NCBI GenBank assembly: GCA_029204225.1
Contig: CM055107.1
Location: 18,314,718-18,378,717, forward strand
Length of the DNA: 64,000 nt
Reading direction: 5' to 3'
From: Diphasiastrum complanatum
Lineage: Eukaryota > Streptophyta > Lycopodiopsida > Lycopodiales > Lycopodiaceae
Part shown: one piece after another, positions 11,045 through 64,000 of the stretch
Numbering within the stretch: position 1 is the first letter of the stretch
How the letters are laid out: every line of letters starts with the position of its first letter
Translations under genes and position numbers: made by a program
Notes under the pieces: model-generated
The model's input: only the letters and a program-made list of their open reading frames with translations
The model's database searches: none
What the model was told of the DNA's origin: nothing

Positions 11045-11695
11045 AAGACCTCTTTATATCAATCTAGAGGCCTATAAGAAAATTTTCCAAGAAGCTATCA
11101 TTGAATCAGAGCTAAGAGCCCCCAACCTTATCTAGATTTGGGTCCTCTTTCTCCATTGACAAGAACATTAACAATGTACTAACTCAAGGACCAATAGTAG
11201 GCCAATGATGTAAAAATGATTAACTGAAGTAAGCTTGCAAATATTAAAGAAAGCTCCATCCATTAATCTACAGGCCAAAGTTGAAGATAATTCATATACC
11301 CTAACTGTGAAGCTAGTTATCAACTTGAAATTTCGTGTCTTGTACTTACTCTTTTTGAATGCATGTTTCTTATGCATCATTGGGTATTGTAAGGCTCATG
11401 TAAAGCTCCCACTTATTCTACACCTCTCAAGTCATTTCACAAAGTCGGACTAGAGTTTACCAAGCTTAAGTACATTCTAAAGCTTGGCCATACCAATAGG
11501 AAAAATACCTATATCACTTTAATGGCCACTTAAGAAGATAGATATTGAAAAAAACACATGGGAAACATTCAACAAATTACATTGTATATAAACATCTAGG
11601 CTTCATCATAAACTTTATTGCACCAACTACTTTACATTCATGTTAGTAGTTTGAGAACAAATTATAATACTAGAGCAGGATTTTTGACAACGTAC
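11045..11695 (-). other. HDAC intron 11, unique part
   Basis: AT-rich sequence between the gypsy element and exon 11. I saw no exon, repeat or RNA gene. Confidence 0.6.
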
Positions 11696-56037
<44,342 letters not shown>

Positions 56038-56074
56038 ACCTTCAAATGAGAAGGTAGGGAGAGAGCTTCCTTGA

Positions 56075-56086
56075 GCTATTTATAGG
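56075..56086 (-). promoter_or_regulatory. TATA box of the HDAC gene
   Basis: The minus strand reads CCTATAAATAGC, a strong plant TATA consensus, 38-50 bp upstream of the first ATG. Transcription would start near 56,045-56,050, giving a very short 5' UTR. The tRNA-like repeat array begins about 100 bp further upstream. Confidence 0.72.
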
Positions 56087-56169
56087 TTTGGGGATGGGCA
56101 CACCAAGAAGGGCACTCTTCTATGAGACAATGGTCTTTGTAAGACTTCCCAAGCCATTATCACGAGGGC

Positions 56170-56912
56170 CTACCCTTGGAAACCAAGAAGCATTATCAGG
56201 AGGGCCAACGGGGTTGGCTCAGTTGGTTGGCTTGGCATCCAAAGTTTCTTTGGTCCCAGGTTCGAGCCTTCCCTTGGAAACCAAGAAGCATTATCAAGAG
56301 GGGTTAAGGGTGTTGGCTCAATTGGTTATCTTGACATCCAAAGTTTCTTTGGTCTTAAGTTCGAACCTCTCCTTGGAAACCAAGAAGCATTATCAAGAGG
56401 GAACCCAACGGGGTTGTCTTAGTTGGTTAGCTTGACATCCAAAGTTTCTTTGGTCTCAGGTTCGAGCCTCCCCTTGGAAACCAAGAAGCATTATCAAGAG
56501 GGGGGGTTGGCTCAATTGGTTAGCTTGACATCCAAAGTTCCTTTGGTCTCAGGTTCGAGCCTCCCCTTGGAAACCAAGAAACATTATCAAGAGGGAGGTT
56601 GGCTTTGGTTGGCTTGGCATCCAAAGTTTAAAGTTTCTTTGGTCCCAGGTTTGAGCCTCCACTTGGAAACCAAGAAGCATTATCAAAGGGGGATCCTAGG
56701 GGGTTGGCTCAGTTGGTTAGCTTGGCATCCGAAATTTTTTTGGTCCCAGGTTCGAGCCTCCCCTTGGAAACCAAGAAGCATTACTAGGAGGAGGAATCCA
56801 ATGGGTTTGGCTCAATTGGTTATCTTGGCATCCAAGGTTTCTTTGATCCCAAGTTCCACCCTCCCGTTGGAAACCAAGAAGCATTACCAGGAGGGGGAGG
56901 TAGCCCTAGCTT
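56170..56912 (+). repeat. Tandem array of seven tRNA-like units (about 95-104 bp each)
   Basis: Each unit carries GGTTGGCTCAGTTGGTTAGC (A-box-like), a CCAAAGTTTCTTTGG hairpin, CAGGTTCGAGCC (B-box-like) and a second small hairpin CTTGGAAACCAAG. A-box to B-box spacing is 32 nt, as in a tRNA. Unit starts near 56,175, 56,270, 56,372, 56,471, 56,563, 56,660 and 56,761, with a partial eighth. Acceptor, anticodon and T stems do not pair properly, so these are tRNA- or SINE-derived, not tRNA genes. Confidence 0.7.
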
Positions 56913-57607
56913 TTCTCCGACTTGAAATCAAGGCCGAGATCTTGCACTTCAAAAGTTTAATGTAACTTATACAATCATTCAAACGATTTGAACGATAACA
57001 AATTTGTCAGGACTATAAACATAGAGTTCAGGATACCCATTAAGGGTTCCACCCTCATCTAAGAGTGTTCTTTGAGCTTTTGAGCGAAAGGTTGAGTAAA
57101 ACAATAACCTATGGGGGGCTTGATGTGGCATTAAAGTCCTTTCAAAAATTCGAGGCACTGAATCCAAGAACTGAAATCATATGCATTTAGAGGCATATTA
57201 AGGAAATCATTAGAATTGCTAGACTCATCGTAACTTCTCCGACTTGAAATCAAGGCTGAGATCTTGCACTTCAAAAGTTCAATGTAACTTACACAATCAT
57301 TCAAACGATTTGAAAGATTGTGTGATACACTCTTAAATGATGACAGGTATGTGTACATCAGATTATCTTAACAAATTTGTCAGGACTATAAACATAGAGT
57401 TCAGGATACCCATTAAGGGTTCCACTCTCATCTAAGGGTGTTCTTTGAGCTTTTGAGCGAAAGGTTGAGTAAAACAATAACCTATGGGGGGCGTGATGTG
57501 GCATTAAAGTCCTTTCAAAAATCAAGGCACTGAATCCAAGAACTGAAATCATACGCATTTAGAGGCATATTAAGGAAATCATTAGAATTAATAGACTCAT
57601 CATAACT
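56913..57607. repeat. Tandem duplication (two units)
   Basis: Unit 1 56913-57234 and unit 2 57235-57607 begin TTCTCCGACTTGAAATCAAG and are nearly identical. Unit 2 has about 50 bp extra (GATTGTGTGATACACTCTTA...), lost from unit 1 or gained. Content unrecognised. Confidence 0.85.
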
Positions 57608-58518
57608 TCTCAAATCACCCAAACCACCAACACAAGACTGTAAAAGCTAATAAAATTTTTTAATGACTTCTACTCTAAACTATTGTAAGATATGCTATAA
57701 AAAGACATCATCCTCTACATTTCTTTGACTAATAGCTTCTATGGTTTACAAAGTAGATAAATTTTATGGACGGAACATTTCCACTATGAATGGAAAGCGG
57801 CCACTCGCACTAATAGGTTAACCTTATACTAGAAGACAATGAGAAGTGGTCACACTTGATAGGTTAAATTTAGACTAGAAGACAATGGGAAGTGACCACA
57901 TGACGACCAACTAAGGATGACGATATAAAGGACCACTCAGTTAGCCATATGGAACAAAACAGAATGAGGCGGTGTTGCTTTATACCTAGAACATGAAGTT
58001 TTGATTATGAGTGGATTCTAATAGCAACACTTTGATTTTTTGGAAGTCCAATGCCCCTTTGGGAGAATCTATACCAACTAAGAGAGAAAGAGAGAGAGCG
58101 GGGTGTGTGTGTGTATGTGTGTGTGTGTGTGTGTGTGTGAGTATAGCTTTGTACAGGCTTTTCACTGGGGGGTGTTATGTCCATGTCTTGAACATGGGAT
58201 TCGGCATAATGCTAGAATTGGATATCTGGTACTCCAATAAACAAGATTATTGGTTACAACTCGTTATTTTGAAGTAGGCCAGAGATGTAATTAATAACCT
58301 TGTGAGGACCCGGTCACACTTCTAATGATATGTAGAGCTATTGCATGAGTTAGGATAGCTATTGGCATGGTGCATAGTTTCAATAGTAACGACTTGCATG
58401 TATGGGAATACAATATGCTTGCATGGGCACATGAACAGATAAAGCAAGGGCTATACCCTCTTGGAGAAACTAACCCTGCTCTCATTCCTATTGTGAGATT
58501 TCATTGCCAGCTCTCCCT
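57608..58518. other. Intergenic sequence with (GT)n
   Basis: No gene seen. A GT microsatellite with one AT interruption lies at 58,104-58,140. Confidence 0.5.
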
Positions 58519-58812
58519 CTACACATGCATATTGGACCTAGGACTAGAAACAATTTCTATTGCAGCAAGGGTAGCCTCAGTCACGTGCACCTTGTGCACT
58601 ACTCCATTATAAGTGATATAAAACTTCTCCTTGGCCTCGTCCCATGCAGTGAAGGTCATTCCAATAAACTGCATATTGATTTTGTTTGAAATATAGAAAT
58701 GTGCATTGCTTGAGCAAAGGCTTGGCGAGGAGTACCCTTTGTCAATGTTGTCCAGGCCCAGAAGATCATGTGTTGCAGGCACATCTCTCTTCATAACTGA
58801 GCTAGGAGACAA
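58519..58812 (-). pseudogene. Possible FAR1/MULE-like fragment
   Basis: 97 open codons with MQFIGMTFTAWDEAKEKFYI in the middle. This resembles the start of FAR1-type DNA-binding domains (GM-F---EA--FY--Y), but the following Cys/His residues are absent. It could be a decayed Mutator-like or FAR1-related remnant, or chance similarity. Confidence 0.3.
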
Positions 58813-59640
58813 TCAGAATCAGTAGATGACATGATGACAAGTAGAAAATACATGCGAGAAGGTATATCTGATAGCTAGTAGAGACATTTACAAGATTTCG
58901 GTCAAGAAAAATGTTTGAGGGCTCCACTAGCACTGGTGAGAAATGTCGGCCCTCATATAGGCAAATTTGGTGGGTCTATTAGACAACTTGGCTTATCAAT
59001 TCTGGACAAAAATTGACAGGCAATTTCAGTATAGTGAAAATACCAACCACAAAAATTGGTGAAGGTTCTTGGCCAATCAGGAAGCTCAATGAGGGTTTTG
59101 TAAATCTAACGAGGGTTCAACTCTTGCCTAGCTCCAACTCTCACCCAGATATTACATTTAATGACTTTTTTCAAGGTTTCAACCCTCTCCCAACCTAATT
59201 TTACTGTTCTAGATTCAATTGTCAACTCGGCGAAGGTTTCCAATGTGACCTAGAGCGGAACACTCGTCTAACTAAAATATTGGTACTTCTACTACAACTA
59301 ACCTTTTCCCAACTCAATATAGGTAGAACTGAGTAAAATGTATCATCTGAGAGCTCGACGAGGGTTAATATGACTGTTTGAATCAAAATTCAACCTTGAT
59401 AGTGATTTTTGAATCATTTTTTCTTGAAAATTTCATTCTTGAAAATCTTTTCCTTCCAATTTTTCTGATCTGATGACTTTTTTTTTTAAACTTTTGCTCA
59501 TCATTTTTATTTTTTTATTTTTTTTCTCAATGTTTTTGCTTTTTTTCATTTTTTATTGTTTTTTTTCAAAAAATAAAAAAATAAGTATTGAAAAACAACA
59601 AAAGAGAAAATCAAATAAAAAGTAAAAAATATCCAAATGA
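58813..59640. other. Intergenic, repetitive leader-like sequence
   Basis: Recurrent GAGGGTT / CGAAGGTT phrases (59,090-59,370) resemble an LTR-element leader; then a T-rich and A-rich stretch (59,400-59,640). No gene. Confidence 0.35.
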
Positions 59641-59649
59641 CATTTAGGT

Positions 59650-60544
59650 AGATAGATCAAGCTATCAAGACTTTTGTAGTTGGTTGCCATTCACTGAGGT
59701 GGCAAATCATTTTCCATCAAGGTGTTCCAAGACTACTCTTCCATAAGATAGAATTTCTTTCACTCTGTTTGGTCCTTCACCTACAACTTTTAACTTTCCT
59801 TTGATAAGCTTCGTTTTGTACATCAAAGCAAGATCACCTTTCTTTAAATCCTTCTTATGTAAACGACGATCCTGCCATGCTTTGCAATGAGCTTTCTCTA
59901 TTGCTAGTGCTGAACTGCCATCAATCTGGTTTCACATAATTTATGCAAAGCCTCATAACGGAGTTGTAACAATTTAGCATCAACAGACGTTCAGTAGCTG
60001 CTATTCATACCAAAAATTTGATCGGCATCACAACATCTTGACCATAAACCAAATGAAAATGTGTATGATTCGTACTAATTTTATAAGCTATTTGGAAGGC
60101 CCATAATATAGCATGTAACTTGTGTTCCCAATCCAAATGGCTTGCCTCAACTATTTTTGTCATGATACTACATAAAATCTTATTAGAAGATTTCGGTTGC
60201 CCATTGTCCCTTGGATAGTATGGAGTACTAAATCGATGGATCAAAGAAAATTCTTCCATTAAACACTTGATCACTTCGTTGACAAAATGGATACTTTGAT
60301 CGCTCACGATCTCAACTAGACAATCAAATCCGACAATAATGTTCTTGTACAAAAACTTGGCGGTCAGTTTCACATCGACAACCTGCACAACTCTTGTTTC
60401 AACCCATTTGGTCATGTAATTTGTTGCTACAATAATGTATCTAGTTTGAGTACCTTGTGCCATGGAGAAGTCAGAATCCAACTCAATAAAAATTCTTGGA
60501 ATTTGATAGGCTACCCACCCTTCATATTGAAAAGCCAATGTCAC
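59650..60544 (-). pseudogene. Ty3/gypsy integrase of Tat/Athila type, catalytic residues lost
   Basis: RYIIVATNYMTKWVE, LVEIVSDQSIHFVNEVI, HRFSTPYYPRDNGQPKSSNK, LHAILWAFQIAYKISTNHTH. The family normally has D in VAVDY and E after GQ; here they are N (ATNY) and K (GQPK), both explained by G-to-A changes. Downstream (to about 59,650) remnants of the integrase tail, GDLALMYK-like, are broken by stops. Confidence 0.83.
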
Positions 60545-61869
60545 TTTTAGCTTTCAGATGACGTGTGGCCTTCATGAAGTAGGCTTTGGCCCTTTCAAAG
60601 ATGCACTTCTTGTGTTTAAAAGAGAAGGTTATTTTTGTTTTGAGGTTGGTTGTGAGAGAAGTGATCCAATTTTTGGGAAGTGAATGTATGTAATGGAGGG
60701 AGTGAGTTCTTTGATTCCATGAGAGATGAATTGTTGTTTTATATGAAGTGGCTGTCATCTTCCCCTCTGGATCTTATTACTTGTAATATTTAAAGCAGAC
60801 TCTTGAAGTGCGGGTGTAGTTCTGGTGTTTCCACTTGAAGCACAGCTAAAACCAATGTTGGGGGAAGCATCCCAACGCATTTACTCTATGTTGCTAGTCC
60901 ATGCACTACACAACCAAGTGTAATGTTGAAGCGCACCTTTAGTGCATTTTTGTTGCACATCACAAGCAAATTTACACTCCACGATTGTTGGTTCTTGAAG
61001 CACACCTAAAGTGCCGTGTTGTAGCACATTTCTGTTATGCAAGACTGACTCTGTTGTTTTCACTTGATGCATATTGTTTTTCCACGCTCTGTTGTTAGCC
61101 CTGATCTACCATTTGAAGTACATTTTAGGCGCATTAACTCAACATCAACACTCTATTGTTTTCACCTAAAGCATAGCTGAAATCAATGTTGAAGCATCTC
61201 AGATTCTCACCACACTTACTCCATGCTACTAATCCTACCTGAGGGCTGCTTGTTGCAAATTTTTGTCAGTTGATAGGCCTCTCCATCGCCGCATATGGAG
61301 GGTCTACTAACCCGTCTATGATCTGAGAGTGAGCTTGTCCTCTACGGCTACAGATTTGATCGTTGCCCGTGGTTTGTCACTACCGATCCAGTGCTAAATA
61401 AAATCATGTATTTGTCCTTGTGTGAGAGTTGATGCCCACAAAGAGTCAATGCCCACAGTTGTAGGATATTCATCGTTAGGCTATTCATGGTTGAGTATGA
61501 ATGATTTATTGAAAGTCACTTAACCTTCATCGTTGAACAGATGCTTTTACAGCGGTGACAGAGAAGACATTACATGGTGCTCTACCATTGCTATTGGTTA
61601 AAGAGTATGGAATAGGCATCGTTGCTCATTGAGATCCACCTTAACTGTTGATACATCAGAGCTGCATTGATACGTCATAGTTGTAGTGTGAACAAAGCCG
61701 TTGAATCCTCATTCCAGTACCTGAATATTGCTCTCATTCGTAACTGTGTGTGTGGGGTCAAAAAATAAGCTAGGGAGAGAGATGGAGAAAAGAGAGGGAG
61801 GAAGAGAGAAAAGAGAGGGAGGGAGAGGGGGCGAGATGCATTTGAATTGGGGAGGTGGGGCATGGGAAT
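60545..61869. other. Intergenic sequence, no gene seen
   Basis: Imperfect repeats of a phrase with GAAGCACACCTAAAGTGC / GAAGCACAGCTAAAACCAATGTTG around 60,830-61,200; otherwise unremarkable. A GA-rich stretch lies at 61,775-61,840. Confidence 0.4.
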
Positions 61870-61988
61870 GGGGCCATACATGCATCCTTGTCCTCAAGTT
61901 TTTTAGTTAGAAAAAGCTCATGCATGGGTGAGGGGAGGAGCATGCATGGTGCACCCATACCCATGCGCAAAACTGTACATAAGTTTAA

Positions 61989-62034
<46 letters not shown>
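61870..62034. repeat. (TA)n-linked hairpin repeat, copy 2 (inverted relative to 27.9 kb)
   Basis: TACATGCATCCTTGTCCTCA ... GCATGCATGGTGCACCCATA, then AAACTGTACATAAGTTTAA and an (AT)n tract 61,994-62,034. Reverse complement of copy 1 with about 10-15% differences; the stem is less perfect here. Confidence 0.75.
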
Positions 62035-62040
<6 letters not shown>

Positions 62041-62399
62041 ACTATAGTACAACTATAAAAATAACAGTCGTCAAGTGATGTAGTTACTGAAAAGTGAACA
62101 GTGACGTAGTTTGTATCGGATATATAGAGGGAGAGCTTTCTATTTATTGGTGAAAGTCAAAAGGGTGTCGAATGAGTCAAGTTGACTATTTGCCCTTGAA
62201 TCGATGTCGATATACTCGAGTCGAGTTGATTGAGTTGATGTCGCGTATGTCAAAGTCGATTACGCTCTACTTCAAAAGTCGATGTATATACAGACTGTTT
62301 GACTTATGCGAGTAAGGCTACATGTTGTTGTAGAGAGAGAATATTTACATAGTATAGATGTACTCAAGAGATGAATTCAGGTGAGTAGGAGTAAAGATT

Positions 62400-62927
62400 A
62401 AACTCCAACAAATAAAAGACCTTTTCTAAGTAGAAATAATGACTATCCAAGTTTCATAGGTGTCAAGAAGGCTGGATAGAAGAGTCATGATGGCATCTAC
62501 ATCATTGATTTCTATGCCACTTGTAGACATCTACTCAAAGAAGATTTTTGAACTTGTTCAAATGTTTTGTAATCAAAGTTGAATCAACCATTTTTAATGA
62601 GAAATTTTTTTTACTCAGGCAGAGTTTGGAAGTAACGTCTCTAATGTCATAGAGAGTGCTATGAATTTTCCAATTTTCCAACAAAGTTCGAGCACTTCAA
62701 ATATGACTGATGTAATTATCTCTGATGTTGAGAGTAATAAGGGCTAAGGCTTTTCTATCTTTCTGCTTCATGGTGATGGCTACTAGATTTACAATAGGCT
62801 GAACCTCAGGACCTTCGACAACTTTCCAAAGCTCTTTCGCTTGTAGGATCACCCTCATTTTGAATTTTCATAAGTGATAGTTTTTGCCATCCAAATTTTC
62901 AATAGAATTTGAAGATGACGCACCCAT
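62400..62927 (-). pseudogene. Ty1/copia gag N-terminal remnant
   Basis: MGASSSNSIENLDGKNYHL, a stop, KFKMRVILQAKELWKVVEG, KQKDRKALALITLNIRDNYI: the N-YH-WKF-M---L--K-LW--V-G pattern of copia gag. Two stops and a frameshift. Confidence 0.78.
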
Positions 62928-62984
62928 CGTAGATAGAATCTAATTTAGATATTAAAACTAGCAATACACATTGATATTCAGATA

Positions 62985-63260
62985 ACTAGCTGATTGATAT
63001 AAATCACTTGATGATCACGATCTCTAAAAATATGTATACCAAGAAAGAAATGGGCCTCCCCTAAATCTGTGATATCAAATTCATTCGATAACATCTTTTT
63101 GACATCCTTCAACATTCAAATGTCATTACTAAAGAGTAATGTGTCGCCAACATATAATGCAATGATAACGAAAGATGAATTCGTTGATTTGTAGTCAACA
63201 TTACGATCAACTAACCTTGGTATAAAGCCATGTTGAATAAAGAATTTGTTGATTCGTCAA
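62985..63260 (-). pseudogene. Ty1/copia reverse transcriptase remnant
   Basis: FIPRLVDRNVDYKSTNSSFV, IIALYVGDTLLFSND (YVDD changed to YVGD), LKDVKKMLSNEFDITDLGEA, HFFLGIHIF. Ends about 60 bp before the gag remnant on the same strand. Confidence 0.82.
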
Positions 63261-64000
63261 AACTTGTTGAAGAGGGACTGTGAACTAGTTTGATATTTTG
63301 GTCATATTTGTTCATTTGGCAATTGAGGCCAATTTTCATATTAGACTTAGAGTTTGAGTTTTCAAAGTTATATTAGTCTAAAAGCATTTGAAATACCACT
63401 TTTAGAAAGTGAGGAAAATTAGAAAGTCGAATTTGGACACATTCAAATTTGAATGTTAGATACATTGATTCTAGTCATATTGTTGATAGGGTTTTTGTTA
63501 TGGAGGGGAAACCAAGATCATTATTGAGGCATGGACTTGTTATAAATAGATGTAAATTCGTGGGAAGAGAATGATCTTCTCTCTCCTATCTCATTTCATG
63601 CTTATACATGAGTTCTCTTGGGTTCATCTATCCATTGGTGCACTATATTGATGATATCTTGCAATCTTGTGTGTAGAATGCTCATATTTTGCTATATTCG
63701 GAGCCACATTTCATTTTCTTGAGCTCTTAGCATCTTATCAATTATGTGCCTGATTCTACATGACTGGTTTGCCAAGATCTAGCTAAATGCTTTCTCTTTC
63801 AATTGACAACCATTGGTATGTAATCGATATTTCTTTCGATAAATTAATCAATGGACGTCTTTCTTGATACTTTGCAATGTTGTGAATCTGAATAGGATTT
63901 CTTCTTGTGCTTTTTTGATATTATTGGATCGTGGGTTCCTCAGTATTCAAAAGACTGTATATACTCCATTTCGACAACCAATCCATAGTTGATCAAACTC
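63261..64000. other. AT-rich sequence, nothing recognised
   Basis: No coding or repeat signature that I can support; probably decayed copia or plain intergenic DNA. Confidence 0.4.

Noticed and set aside
1-11695. Search for the final HDAC exons (GGY motif)
   Set aside because: Minus-strand reading of the non-transposon parts (5,079-5,320 and 11,045-11,695) shows no match; they must lie left of the window.
56170-56912. Functional tRNA gene cluster
   Set aside because: A- and B-boxes and their spacing fit, but acceptor, anticodon and T stems do not pair and the middle folds into a different hairpin.

Overview
The window comes from a plant nuclear genome with very large introns. The signs are tRNA-iMet primer-binding sites next to LTRs, Ty3/gypsy chromodomain elements, Ty1/copia remnants, hAT transposases and a plant-type class IV histone deacetylase gene. 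Introns of 6-15 kb packed with LINEs and LTR elements suggest a fern, or less likely a gymnosperm; this placement is an inference.

The only host gene I can defend lies on the minus strand and fills most of the window. It is a class IV histone deacetylase (HDA2/HDAC11 family). Eleven exons run from a TATA box at 56,075-56,086 down to 11,696. All ten introns begin with GT and end with AG, their phases agree, and the exons join into 358 codons without a stop. The last exons, which should carry the catalytic Tyr, lie beyond the left edge. The gene therefore covers at least 44.3 kb for about 1.1 kb of coding sequence. Nearly everything between 1 and 55.7 kb is intronic.

Layout: 1-11.7 kb (intron 11) holds LINE-A, LINE-B and a deleted Ty3/gypsy element with both LTRs. 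11.8-23.8 kb (intron 10) holds two fused hAT transposases and LINE-C. 23.9-32.1 kb (intron 9) holds LTR, gag, hAT and LINE remnants, a hairpin repeat beside (TA)n, and a possible Z-DNA tract. 32.7-47.4 kb (intron 6) holds a head-to-tail array of five LINE copies separated by (CT)n, with a chromovirus fragment and a second gypsy copy inside it. 49.8-55.7 kb (intron 1) holds nested LTR-element pieces. Right of 56.1 kb is intergenic DNA: seven tandem tRNA-like units next to the promoter, a tandem duplication, and Tat-like gypsy and copia remnants.

The strongest candidate for something new is the LINE family. Almost every copy joins a (CT)n microsatellite, always with the LINE sense strand continuous with the CT strand, so copies stack head to tail. 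The 3' ends share a small stem-loop with one compensatory base-pair change, followed by an AATAAA-like block and then (CT)n in place of poly(A). ORF2 ends with a Cys/His knuckle and two PCNA-box-like motifs. This resembles microsatellite-targeting R1-clade LINEs of insects; I know of no plant counterpart.
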